A stretch of DNA of 64,000 nucleotides, taken from Neobacillus pocheonensis (GTDB lineage: Bacteria > Bacillota > Bacilli > Bacillales > Cytobacillaceae). The notes beneath the pieces are model-generated. The model saw only the letters and a list, made by a program, of their open reading frames with translations, had not been told where the DNA came from and did no database searches. A program made the translations under genes and the position numbers. Where the stretch lies: contig JAMQCR010000003.1 of NCBI GenBank assembly GCA_023702235.1, forward strand, positions 396,501-460,500, written 5' to 3'. Below, in pieces: positions 55,373 to 64,000 of this stretch; positions within the stretch are counted from its first letter, which is position 1, and each line of letters starts with the position of its first letter.

Positions 55373-56116
55373 ATGAAGAGAAATAGTATGTTTTTTTTAT
55401 GTATGATGGCAGTTGCAAGTTTTTTAATGGTTGGCTTTGGGAGCCGGAGTACCGAAGATCACGATTTATTGAAAATGATTTCGGTTTTTCAAAACGAAAA
55501 TATTATGCTCGATAATTGGTCTTTCTATGCAAGGGAACATTTAGTTGACTTGAAAAGTGAGAAGGATGCAAAGCAATATGCGAAGGAGCTTCAGCGAAAG
55601 TTTCCAGATTGGGATTGGTCCACGAAAAACACCAGCCAAGAATGGGAAGTAACAGCAGTATCTCCAACTTCTAAAAACCACCAAGAAATGCTTCAAATTA
55701 TGGCAACCCACACAAAACAGCCTGTCAATGCGTATATAGTTTATAGGGTTAGCGGTGAAGTGTGGAATAAGGCCAATAAGTCCTTTTTCACTACGGATCA
55801 ATATAAAAATAGGCTTACTGACATATTTCGGGGGAAACCTACAATTTTTTCTTGTATGAAGGGCGAGGTCAGTGATAAGATTGATAAGGCTTTACCTACT
55901 ACAGTGAACCATTTACTGTCTGTTTTTAAAGCGAAGGAAATCGAAGCGTTAAAAGAGAAAACATTCATGTCAGTTACGGCACACACGCCAATGTTGTCTG
56001 ATTCGATTGAAAACAAGAAAAATAACATGAATTTACAAATTGGCGTACGCTCCGAAGGATTGGGCGGTAAAACTACCATTGTAGTTGGCACACCAATCAT
56101 TACGATTGAATATTAA
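55373..56116 (+). CDS. ywmB: YwmB family TATA-box-binding-like protein
   Basis: A secreted or membrane-anchored protein of 247 residues of the YwmB/DUF1779 family, whose fold resembles TATA-binding proteins but whose role is unknown. N-terminal signal segment NSMFFLCMMAVASFLMVGFG; conserved end MNLQIGVRSEGLGGKTTIVVGTPIITIEY. ATG 55373 follows GAGGGGGAG. Conserved neighbour of murA. Confidence 0.82.
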   Translation: MKRNSMFFLCMMAVASFLMVGFGSRSTEDHDLLKMISVFQNENIMLDNWSFYAREHLVDLKSEKDAKQYAKELQRKFPDWDWSTKNTSQEWEVTAVSPTSKNHQEMLQIMATHTKQPVNAYIVYRVSGEVWNKANKSFFTTDQYKNRLTDIFRGKPTIFSCMKGEVSDKIDKALPTTVNHLLSVFKAKEIEALKEKTFMSVTAHTPMLSDSIENKKNNMNLQIGVRSEGLGGKTTIVVGTPIITIEY

Positions 56117-56148
56117 TATAGAGAAAATGGACGCGGAGGGGAATACTC

Positions 56149-57458
56149 TTGGAAAAGATCATCGTCCGCGGCGGAAAAAGGCTTTATGGAACGGTCAAAG
56201 TTGAAGGTGCAAAGAATGCCGTTCTGCCTGTTATCGCTGCCACATTATTAGCAAGTGATGGAAAAAGTGTAATTCGTGATGTGCCTACTCTCTCCGATGT
56301 ATACACGATTAATGAAGTATTACGCAACTTAAACGCTGAAGTGGTGTTTGAAAATAATACAGTTGTTGTCGACGCATCCAGAGAGTTAAAAGTTGAGGCG
56401 CCATTTGAATATGTTCGAAAAATGCGCGCATCTGTCCTTGTCATGGGATCATTACTCGCACGTAATGCCGTGCACGTGTTGCCCTGCCGGGTGGCTGCGC
56501 TATTGGTTCCCGCCCTATTGACCAGCATCTTAAGGGATTCGAAGCTATGGGTGCAAAGGTGAAAGTAGGGAATGGCTTTATTGAAGCGGAAGCTCCAGGC
56601 GGCTTAAAGGGAGCAAAAATATATTTGGATTTCCCAAGTGTTGGGGCAACAGAGAACATTATGATGGCGGCAACTCTTGCAGTTGGTACGACCATCATTG
56701 AAAATGTAGCAAAAGAACCAGAAATCGTTGATCTTGCAAACTTCCTAAACAAAATGGGCGCAAACGTCAAAGGCGCTGGAACGGGTACCCTTCGAATCGA
56801 AGGTGTCGATGTATTATTTGGCGCAGACCATAACATTATTCCTGACCGTATCGAAGCCGGAACCTTTATGGTTGCTGCAGCGCTTACGGGTGGTAATGTC
56901 CTTGTCAGAGGCGCTGTTCCCGAGCATATTTCTTCCTTGATTGCAAAAATGGAGGAAATGGGTGTAATGATTATCGAAGAAGAAGATGGCATTCGTGTCA
57001 TCGGTCCTGATCACCTAAAGGCTGTCGATATCAAAACGATGCCGCATCCTGGCTTCCCAACGGATATGCAATCACAAATGATGGCATTGTTACTTCGTGC
57101 AGACGGTACAAGTATGATTACGGAAACGGTTTTCGAAAACCGTTTTATGCATGTAGAAGAATTCCGTCGCATGAATGCTGATATTAAAATTGAGGGACGT
57201 TCTGTTATTTTAAACGGTCTTTCTAATTTACAAGGCGCTGAAGTTTCGGCAACCGATCTTCGCGCAGCTGCTGCACTTATTTTAACAGGATTAGTATCTG
57301 AAGGTGTTACGCGCGTAACCGAATTAAAACACTTGGACCGCGGTTACGTGGACTTCCACGGAAAATTAGCTTCCCTAGGCGCCGATATCGAACGCATAAC
57401 GGAAGTAGACGAAACGTTTGTCGAAGTGAAAAAGTATATTTCGGATATGAATGCATAG
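56149..57458 (+). CDS. murA: UDP-N-acetylglucosamine 1-carboxyvinyltransferase (MurA/MurAA), one-base break
   Basis: First committed enzyme of peptidoglycan synthesis, essential in B. subtilis. It starts (TTG) MEKIIVRGGKRLYGTVKVEGAKNAVLPVIAA. GGCC is read as GCC at 56466-56469; repair restores [21 protein letters not shown] with the catalytic Cys. Then GVTRVTELKHLDRGYVDFHGKL. About 436 residues. It lies between ywmB and spoIID as in B. subtilis, which identifies it as the main paralogue. Confidence 0.96.
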
Positions 57459-57529
57459 GAATGCGTCCATTTTGCGCTGATTCTATGCGCAATGTGTGTG
57501 ATAATTTCTAACAATAAAGGATTAAGCTT

Positions 57530-57574
57530 AACCGAAGGGAGTGTCTAATAGATACATTCTTCGGTTTTTTGTTT
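57530..57574 (+). terminator. Terminator after murA
   Basis: AACCGAAG pairs with CTTCGGTT around a 20-base loop that itself can pair (GTGTCTA/TAGATAC), followed by TTTTGTTTT. Confidence 0.85.
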
Positions 57575-57707
57575 TGTAAAAATGGGTTAATAGCTGTGAA
57601 TTATGGTACGAGTTAATAACTGTGAAAGATGTAAGGGGCTGGCAACAATGTAGTAATGGTGAACGATTGGGCTTCGGACGCAAAGTTCATTTTTAAATAA
57701 ATTGAAG

Positions 57708-57737
57708 TCATAAATGCTTGTCCGCCTCCATATGAAT
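57708..57737 (+). promoter_or_regulatory. Candidate sigma-E promoter of spoIID
   Basis: TCATAAA (57708), 14-base spacer and CATATGAAT (57729) resemble the sigma-E consensus (KMATATT ... CATACANT). spoIID is a sigma-E gene in B. subtilis. The distance to ATG 57771 is suitable. Confidence 0.5.
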
Positions 57738-57770
57738 GAAATGAGACAATTTCAAACTGGAAGGCCATTC

Positions 57771-58799
57771 ATGAAAAAATTCAAACCATTCGTCCTACTA
57801 GCGTCGTCCTTGCTTTCCGTAACCTTAATTGTTCCTTCTGTACTTGTTTTGCCTTTTGCTGAAGGAAAGACGAACGGGAAATTAGGAGAAAATCTGACAC
57901 AAGCCCCCACAAAAGATACGACAACCACTTCGGCGGAGAGGACAGTTGATATCGCGGTGTACCGAGCCAATAAAGGGAAAATCGAAACGGTGACATTAGA
58001 AGATTATCTCGTAGGGGTTGTGGCAGCTGAAATGCCGGCAGATTTTAATGAGGAAGCATTGAAGGCACAGGCTTTGACCGCGAGAACCTATATCGTCCAT
58101 AAAATGGTAACTAACGATACATTGGGTGTTCCAAAGGGTGCACAGGTGAATGATACGGTATCCAATCAGGTTTATGAAAATAATGATGATATGAAGAGAA
58201 ATTGGGGCATGGATTATGACTGGAAGCGGAAAAAAATCCTTGATGCTGTCCGGGCCACGAGCGGACAAATTTTGACATATAAAGGTGAGCCCATCACGGC
58301 TACCTTTTTCTCAACTAGCAATGGCTATACGGAAAACTCTGAAGATTATTGGGGTGGCTCCTATCCATATCTGAAAAGTGTTTCAAGTCCATGGGATAAG
58401 AATTCGCCAAAGTTTTATAGTCAGAAGGTCGTCTCAGTTCGCGATTTTGAAGCAAAGCTTGGGGTGAAGCTTGGAGGCGGATCCACTATTGGAAAAATCG
58501 TTGACCGGACGGCCGGTAAACGGGTGGGCAAGGTGGATTTTAATGGAAAGGTCTTGAGCGGGAAGGATATCCGCGATAAGCTCGATTTGCGTTCCTCTGA
58601 CTTCACATGGAGCCGTAAAGGTAGTAGTATTATCATCTCCACGAAGGGCTACGGCCACGGTGTCGGCATGAGCCAATACGGCGCCAATGGGATGGCTGCG
58701 GAGGGCAAAAACTATCAGGACATTGTTAAATACTATTATCAAGGGGTCGACATCACGAAGGCGGATAGTATGTTGGCGACGATCACGGCGAAGAAATGA
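57771..58799 (+). CDS. spoIID: Stage II sporulation protein D
   Basis: SpoIID is a membrane-anchored lytic transglycosylase that works with SpoIIP and SpoIIM to thin septal peptidoglycan and drive engulfment. One N-terminal helix (FVLLASSLLSVTLIVPSVLVLP), then the SpoIID domain with LEDYLVGVVAAEMPADFNEEALKAQALTARTY and the end GYGHGVGMSQYGANGMA. The catalytic Glu is in AAEMP. 342 residues from ATG 57771, which follows GGAAGG; upstream in-frame codons lack a site. Confidence 0.95.
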   Translation: MKKFKPFVLLASSLLSVTLIVPSVLVLPFAEGKTNGKLGENLTQAPTKDTTTTSAERTVDIAVYRANKGKIETVTLEDYLVGVVAAEMPADFNEEALKAQALTARTYIVHKMVTNDTLGVPKGAQVNDTVSNQVYENNDDMKRNWGMDYDWKRKKILDAVRATSGQILTYKGEPITATFFSTSNGYTENSEDYWGGSYPYLKSVSSPWDKNSPKFYSQKVVSVRDFEAKLGVKLGGGSTIGKIVDRTAGKRVGKVDFNGKVLSGKDIRDKLDLRSSDFTWSRKGSSIIISTKGYGHGVGMSQYGANGMAAEGKNYQDIVKYYYQGVDITKADSMLATITAKK

Positions 58800-58812
58800 T
58801 AGAGTTGATGTG

Positions 58813-58843
58813 TGAGCCAGGCTTTAGTGCCTGGCTTTTTTGT
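58813..58843 (+). terminator. Terminator after spoIID
   Basis: AGCCAGGC pairs with GCCTGGCT over TTTAGT, followed by TTTTTG. Confidence 0.92.
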
Positions 58844-59255
58844 GTGCTAGTCAAAAGTGAAAGTGGCAGGTAAAATGAATGACCGCTAGATAATTGTGAA
58901 AGATTATCGAAAAAAAGTATTTTTAATAGGATTCATAATGGCAATGAAGAAATAGATAAAAAATAGAAAGGATTGGTGCTTATAATTGAAAAACCTCTTA
59001 CTCCTTCATTAGCAGAGCCTTCGGGGTAGTTCTACAGATCAAACATATTGACTCCCCTAAAATCGCTCATAAAATCTTAACACCCAGGAACTTACCCTCC
59101 ACAGGGACCGTATCTATCATTCCCCCTCAAAAAAAAATTCCATAACCCATGCATAAAATCATTCCCACTGTCGAAAGATAAGATTTTAAAAAAATTTTTT
59201 CACCTGTGTATATAATTCTACTTATCTGTTCAGAATGATTGCTGAGGTGATGAAA
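58844..59255. other. spoIID-spoIIQ intergenic region
   Basis: About 410 bases of AT-rich DNA with no supported gene, repeat or strong hairpin. The forespore (sigma-F) promoter expected for spoIIQ should be here, but I could not place one confidently. Confidence 0.5.
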
Positions 59256-60118
59256 ATGAGAGAGGAAGAAAACAAACGATCTTCTCAAGGTTCCAGCGTT
59301 AAACGCTTTTTCAAAAAGCGTTGGGTATTTCCAGCCATTTATATTGCAAGTGCAGCACTCATTTTAACCGGGGTTCTGTGGTATCAATCTTATAGCAGCT
59401 CCACAAACAAATACAGCTACAATGCTCAGGAAAAAGGCAACAACCAGCTATTGAAGTGAACAAAGCAATGGAAAACTTCAAAATGCCTGTGGCCAATGCA
59501 AGTGACGCTGTCGTAAAAATGGGATTCTATGATTTCAAAGCTAGCCCAAAAGACCAGGAAGCGGCATTAGTATTCTACAATAATACGTACCAACCGAATA
59601 CTGGTATCGACATTACGTCCAAGGACAGCAAAGCCTTTGATGTTACGGCATCCTTAAGCGGTACGGTCACACGTGTCGATGAAGATGCTGTGTTAGGGAA
59701 TGTCATTGAAATCGAGCATGACAAAGGGATTGTCACACAATATCAATCCGTTAAAGACATGAAGATCAAGGTTGGCGATCAAGTAAAACAAGGACAAGTT
59801 ATTGCCACGGCTGGACAAAGCTTGTACAACAAAAATGCTGGAACGCATGTACATTTTGAAATTCGCAAAGACGGCGTTGCTGTAAATCCAACTAACTATT
59901 TCAACAAACCGTTAAGCGCTTTACAGGAAGATACATCAGCAACAGACCAAACAAATACAACAAACGATCAGTCAAAAACAACGGTTCCTGATGCAAAAAA
60001 AAATCTCCAACAGGACCAAGGCAGCTCATCGACTGACGGACAAAATGGAACTTCCACTGATGGAACATCAACACCATCCGACAACTCGTCCGATTCAATT
60101 GATAATACAAACTCATAA
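59256..60118 (+). CDS. spoIIQ: Stage II sporulation protein Q, one-base break
   Basis: SpoIIQ is made in the forespore and binds SpoIIIAH across the two membranes during engulfment. One helix (WVFPAIYIASAALILTGVLWY) is followed by the LytM/M23 domain: DVTASLSGTVTRV, GNVIEIEHDKGIVTQYQSV, NAGTHVHFEIRKDGVAVNP. The first metal-site His of true M23 enzymes is not evident (PNTGIDI in place of H-G-x-D), as usual for a catalytically inactive SpoIIQ. The tail of about 65 residues is Ser/Thr/Asn/Asp-rich. One base is lost at about 59450 (NNPAIEVNKAMENF restored). ATG 59256 follows GAGGTGATGAAA. Confidence 0.93.
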
Positions 60119-60132
60119 TAGTGAAACAAAAG

Positions 60133-60161
60133 GGGGAAGGGGATAACTTCCTCTTTTTTTG
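60133..60161 (+). terminator. Probable terminator after spoIIQ
   Basis: GGAAG and CTTCC pair around GGGATAA-type loop, followed by TCTTTTTTT. Short stem, so moderate support. Confidence 0.5.
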
Positions 60162-60303
60162 CGTCTTGTTTCAAAAACCTTCTTTTTGAAAAAGAACCTT
60201 GTTGGCGAGACTGACATATTTTGAATTTTATATAAAATTCGGCACACTCCAAAAGTCTATTTTTAGCAAATATGTTAAAATGTTAATAAAAGGGGTGTTT
60301 TGC

Positions 60304-62288
60304 TTGAAAAAGATACTAGGGATTCTGCTCATTTTTGTCGCGATTCTCGCTGGCTGCAGCAAGGAACCCACGCCACAGGATCGGTTCTCGGAATACATAG
60401 CGCTATGGAATCAGCAAAAGTTTGATAAGATGTATGATTACCTTTCAAATGATAGCAAACAGAAAATCTCACAAAAGGATTTTACAAGCCGCTATCAAAA
60501 AATCTACAAAGACCTTCAGATTACTGACCTCAAGATTGACTACAAGAAGCCAAAAGACGATAAGCAGGCCAAAGGAAATACCGCTGCTTACACATTTTCT
60601 GCGAAAATGAACAGCATCGCTGGCGTTATTCAATTTACCCACCAAGCCAAACTACAAAAGGAAGAGAGAGATAAACAGAATAACTGGTATTTGAACTGGG
60701 ACTCTACGTTTATTTTTCCAAACTTAAAGGATGGTGACTCCGTCGGCATTTCAACGACAGCGCCTGTAAGAGGGGAAATCTTCGACCGCAACGGCAATGG
60801 TCTGGCGGTGAACGGTCAGGTGTACGAGGTTGGCGTGATTCCTGGAAAACTAGGAGCACAAAAGGACCAAACGATTCAGCAATTATCGGCACTTCTAAAA
60901 TTATCGCCAGATCAAATCAACAAATCGGTGGGTGCCAGCTGGGTGAAGCCAGACCTGTTTGTGCCGCTTAAAAAAGTGTCGGATCCTGTGTTGATCGCCC
61001 AATTAATCAAGCTCGAGCCCGTCCAAACAAAAAAAGGGCCCGCATTTACCCTTACGCCGGGGCCGGCAGCTCATTTAATCGGTTATGTCGGCCAATCATG
61101 GCCGATGAATTGGAAAAGCTGAAAGGCAAAGGGTACACAAGCAACGATATCATCGGAAAACGAGGTCTCGAGCAAGTCTATGACGAGCAGCTCAGAGGCA
61201 CGACCGGTGTGAAAGTCACGATTAATAAGAAAGCGGGCGGCGAAGAGGTGCTCGCGGAAAAACCAGTGGTGAATGGCAAACAGCTGAAGCTCACCATCGA
61301 TGCCAACCTACAGTTGAAACTTTTTGGCGAACTCAACGGGGAAGCTGGCTCATCTGCGGCAATGAACCCTATTACCGGTGAAACGCTAGCACTGGTCAGC
61401 AGCCCGTCCTTTGACCCGAACCAAGCTACGTTAGGTTACTCGGCAGATGATTGGAAGGCCCTCCAGGATAACCCGCAGCAGCCGTTAACAACGCGCTTCA
61501 AGCAAGCCTATGCCCCAGGATCAGTGATGAAGCCAATTACGGCTTCTATCGGGCTTGAAAGCAAGGCAATTAGCCCTGAGCAATCGCTAGCAATCATAGG
61601 GCCGAAATGGCAGAAGGATGCCTCATGGGGCGGCTATTTCGTGACACGTGTCCACGAATCCAACCCAGTGAATCTAGAAAGTGCACTCGTGTTTTCAGAT
61701 AATATTTACTTTGCACAAGCTGCTTTGAAAATTGGCAAGGATGCCTTCACGAATGGTTTGAAAAATTTCGGATTCGGCGAGGCGCTCGTCTATCCATTCC
61801 CACTGGAAGCATCGCAGATTGGCGGGCTGGGGAGTGAAATTTCCCTCGCAGATTCTGGATATGGGCAGGGGCAAGTTCAAATGAGCATCGTCCATCTAAT
61901 GGAAACCTATACCCCATTTGTTAATGGTGGCAATATGATTAAGCCAGTGTTGTTGATGGATGATCAAAAGAGCCAGGTGGTAAAGGCGGCGCTGGTTTCA
62001 AGTGGAAACGCTGGGGTGATTTCGGGAATGCTGCGGAAGGTGGTCGGTGACCCAGGTGGAACCGCCCATGCCGCAGACATCCCAGGATATCCGTTATCCG
62101 GCAAAACCGGTACCGCCGAAATCAAGCAAAAACAAGGCGTAACCGGAACCGAAAACGGCTGGTTCATCGCCTACAACGCCACTTCGCCGAACCTGATGAT
62201 CGCGATGATGATCGAGAACGTTCAGGGTCGGGGCGGGTCGCAGATACCAGTGAAGAAAGTTAGAGATGTATTTACGCAAGTGAAATAG
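60304..62288 (+). CDS. pbpC: Class B penicillin-binding lipoprotein (PbpC/MecA-like), one-base break
   Basis: A peptidoglycan transpeptidase of about 661 residues. Lipoprotein signal LLIFVAILAGCS; MecA-type NTF2 domain (QDRFSEYIALWNQQKFDKMYDYL); dimerisation domain (APVRGEIFDRNGNGLA); transpeptidase with SVMK in YAPGSVMKPIT (active Ser), SDN in LVFSDNIYF and KTG in PLSGKTGTAE. GGCCCA is read as GGCCA at 61090-61093; repair gives IGYVGPIMADELEKL. TTG 60304 after AAAGGGGTG. The architecture matches B. subtilis PBP3 and the low-affinity PBP2a class; resistance itself cannot be inferred. Confidence 0.9.
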
Positions 62289-62297
62289 AAGTTTTGA

Positions 62298-62330
62298 AAA
62301 TAACGCCTGGGGTCCCAGGCGTTATTTTTT
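62298..62330 (+). terminator. Terminator after the penicillin-binding protein gene
   Basis: AATAACGCCTGGG pairs with CCCAGGCGTTATT, followed by TTTT. Confidence 0.93.
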
Positions 62331-62426
62331 ATGTAGGGAAGTGGTGTGGATGTGTGAAACATTGAAAGTGGCCGGTAAAATGTATGAAACTGGCATGTGG
62401 AACATTTAGCTTTAATCAAATCAAAA

Positions 62427-62456
62427 GAAAAAGCTAGGAAAACTCCTAGCTTTTTT
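62427..62456 (-). terminator. Terminator of the DinB-family gene
   Basis: AAAAAGCTAGGA and TCCTAGCTTTTTT pair around AAAC; symmetrical A- and T-runs allow use on either strand. It sits just past the minus-strand stop. Confidence 0.85.
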
Positions 62457-62462
62457 GTGAAT

Positions 62463-62957
62463 TTATACTGGTGCTTCCATTCCAAATGCGACCCACTCTT
62501 CTTTAGCAGGTCCATAGGCTCCACTTACTGGGATTCCCGCCTGGCGCATTAAGATCGTTATCTGTCCACGGTGATGAACTTCGTGTTTGAGGAAACTATA
62601 CAAAAGATAATCTGTCTTCCAATTCATTCCGAAAAAATTAACGGTTTCTTGCAAATTTTCGTCCTTCAACTGCGTTTGCACTGCATCAAGAAGGGCCTGC
62701 GATGTCTGCTGGTAGGCTTGGGAAATAGCAGCGGCAGTCGCAGGTGCTTCCTTTTCCTGAGGTACTTCAAACTTAACACCAGCTGAATGAAGCATTGCCG
62801 CACTTTGTGCCAAATGCCAGGCAAGGAAGCCGAGCGTCCGAAAGCCTCGAGCGACCTCTTGCTTAAGAGATTCATCCGTAAGGGCATTCAACAATTTTAG
62901 GGTGACTTCAGATTCGCCTTTGTAATCTTCAATAAAGGATTGAACGGATTGATATAT
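62463..62957 (-). CDS. DinB-family protein (putative metal-dependent thiol transferase fold)
   Basis: A four-helix DinB/YfiT-type protein. The three metal-binding histidines are in LAWHLAQS and FLKHEVHHRGQ. The coding frame extends upstream of the first usable TTG (62894) through YQSVQSFIEDYKGESEVTLKLLNALTDE, the family N-terminus, to codon ATA at 62955-62957, which follows a GGAGG site at normal distance. I therefore place the start there and suspect that the genomic codon is ATG. About 164 residues. Substrate unknown. Confidence 0.8.
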   Translation of the reverse strand: MYQSVQSFIEDYKGESEVTLKLLNALTDESLKQEVARGFRTLGFLAWHLAQSAAMLHSAGVKFEVPQEKEAPATAAAISQAYQQTSQALLDAVQTQLKDENLQETVNFFGMNWKTDYLLYSFLKHEVHHRGQITILMRQAGIPVSGAYGPAKEEWVAFGMEAPV

Positions 62958-63023
62958 CCTTTAACCTCCAATTTAAACTGTACTTCGTATGTAGAATTCT
63001 ACACTTAACTAGAATTACCTGCT

Positions 63024-63343
63024 TCAGCTAATATTATTATCCGGACGCCACTGAAACTTCTCCAAATCAATAACCCCATTTAGCCCAATCTCAATGCCCT
63101 CGCTCTCCAATGAAAACAATTGCTCCTGATGCGACTCATCATCCTGAATGGCAATCTGCCCCTTCGAGTTAATCACCCGGTGCCATGGGAGGCGGTGCTT
63201 CCTGCTCATCGAGTGGAGGGCGCGTACTACCTGCCTGGCCGCACGTGGACTGCCTGCAAGCCCGGCAATCTGGCCATAAGTCATCACCCGGCCTCCGGTA
63301 TATTTTTAATGATTTCAATTACTCTTTCGGTAAAAGGTTGCAT
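63024..63343 (-). CDS. MGMT-family (alkyltransferase-like) DNA-binding protein, one-base break
   Basis: A small relative of O6-alkylguanine-DNA alkyltransferase. It starts MQPFTERVIEIIKNIPEG, then (after restoring one G at 63290-63293, GGGCC) RVMTYGQIAGLAGSPRAARQVVRAL, the helix-turn-helix with the Arg finger. The active-site segment reads LPWHRVINSKGQI: the PCHR Cys is replaced by Trp, so it is an ATL protein that binds alkylated bases without transferring the group. About 106 residues. AAAGGAA precedes the start. Confidence 0.88.
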
Positions 63344-63896
63344 AGGGTTGTTCCTTTCAATGGCAATTTCCACATTTAGAGTTAGAGAAGTTTGGTTGTA
63401 TTAGGTGAACTATTCTCATTATATACCATGGAGTAGATATTATTTTAACGGGATTTTAATGTACAATATCCAATCTTCATGTACGAAAACCCCATTTTTC
63501 GAAAAGTTTCTTTCGACATTTTTTATCGACAAATTTCTTGGGAAATAATTAGGTTTGGTGGTAATTTCCTTAAAAACTCCTGTAAACATAGGGCTTAGCG
63601 TGAATGTCGAATGAAGGGGGCCGAGAGGATTGTAGGGCTTAATATGTCCAATTTTCAAAAAACTTACGATATTCATTGTCCTGATTGAGTTTTTCTTGCA
63701 TATTCCCGTATCCAAGCTAATAAAATGTTACAAACCTTTACAAAGAGAGTGTTTGAGGTGAGGAGTCGTTTGAAGATAATGGGTATTCAGTTGGGGATGT
63801 GATTATTCCTTGTATTTTTCGGAGCAGTATTTCGTCAAAGTGATAAGCGGGTCTCATTTCACACTTCTCACATCCAATTTAGGGAGGGCGAGTGGT
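63344..63896. other. Intergenic region before spoIIID
   Basis: About 550 bases. A minus-strand frame at 63440-63715 (91 codons) has no family I recognise and no good ribosome site. Around 63766-63835 the plus strand encodes a short hydrophobic stretch interrupted by TGA (GIQLGM stop LFLVFFGAVF). Neither is listed as a gene. Confidence 0.4.
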
Positions 63897-64000
63897 GTGC
63901 ACGATTACATCAAAGAGAGAACTATCAAGATTGGAAAGTATATCGTGGAGACGAGGAAAACGGTTCGCGTCATTGCGAAGGAGTTTGGCGTATCCAAAAG
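63897..64000 (+). CDS. spoIIID: Stage III sporulation protein D, 5' part only
   Basis: SpoIIID is the mother-cell transcription factor that acts between sigma-E and sigma-K. GTG 63897, ten bases after AGGGAGG, opens a frame reading MHDYIKERTIKIGKYIVETR and KTVRVIAKEFGVSK, nearly identical to the start of B. subtilis SpoIIID, including the beginning of its helix-turn-helix. The window ends after about 34 codons. Its place downstream of spoIIQ fits the conserved order. Confidence 0.95.
   Translation, partial: MHDYIKERTIKIGKYIVETRKTVRVIAKEFGVSK

Noticed and set aside
59210..59250. Sigma-F promoter of spoIIQ (GTATA ... GTTCAGAATG)
   Set aside because: The -10 match is weak and would place the transcript start on top of the ribosome site of spoIIQ.
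808..63293. Widespread pseudogenisation or programmed frameshifting
   Set aside because: The affected genes include essential ones (atpA, atpF, murA, glyA, prfA-neighbouring genes), breaks are single bases in a common GGCC context, and no slippery heptamer with downstream structure is shared.
63440..63715. 91-codon minus-strand frame before spoIIID
   Set aside because: No known family, no convincing start context; could be real but is not supported.

Overview
This is a 64-kb chromosomal window from a low-to-mid GC Firmicute of the family Bacillaceae. The gene order follows the Bacillus subtilis rpoE-pyrG-ywjG-spo0F-fba-tal-murZ-glpX-rho-rpmE-tdk ... prfA-prmC-spoIIR-ywlB-ywlC-mntP-ywlE-rpiB-ywlG-glyA-upp-atp ... 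ywzB-ywmB-murA-spoIID-spoIIQ-spoIIID backbone. Six sporulation genes are present (spo0F, spoIIR, spoIID, spoIIQ, spoIIID and a YhcN-type lipoprotein), so this is an endospore former. Complex I (nuo), absent from B. subtilis, together with the repeat families, suggests a Neobacillus or related Bacillus lineage; the genus is my inference.

Layout. 1-1.6 kb: end of a fused acyl-CoA mutase (icmF). 2-5.8 kb: rpoE, pyrG with a CTP-sensing attenuator, ywjG, spo0F. 6-13.3 kb: fba, tal, murZ, glpX, rho, rpmE, tdk. 13.4-24.1 kb: a 21-bp phased repeat block, a sporulation lipoprotein, prfA, prmC, spoIIR, ywlB, a DnaA-box cluster, ywlC, mntP, ywlE, rpiB, ywlG, glyA, upp. 24.2-26.5 kb: a Vpr-like secreted subtilase. 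26.7-34.2 kb: the complete atp operon. 34.4-43.1 kb: an accessory catabolic island resembling fructosamine (frl/gfr) loci: ABC uptake without its own ATPase, two SIS deglycase-like proteins, a PfkB kinase, a FrlC-like epimerase and a GntR/UTRA regulator, with AT-rich palindromes over the promoters. 43.1-43.9 kb: non-coding, highly structured DNA that ends in the nuo promoter. 43.9-54.8 kb: nuoABCDHIJKLMN (no EFG). 54.9-64 kb: ywzB, ywmB, murA, spoIID, spoIIQ, a class B penicillin-binding lipoprotein, DinB- and MGMT-family proteins, and the first codons of spoIIID.

Functionally, the window joins central carbon and nucleotide metabolism, cell-wall precursor synthesis, translation termination and energy conservation (ATP synthase next to complex I), with sporulation genes interspersed.

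Data quality. About 20 genes, many of them essential (atpA, atpF, glyA, murA, nuoL and others), carry single-base indels. I locate roughly 26 of about 31 indels in or next to GGCC. This looks like a systematic base-calling error at a probably methylated GGCC motif and not like gene decay. I therefore give full-length gene spans across these breaks and state where each break is.
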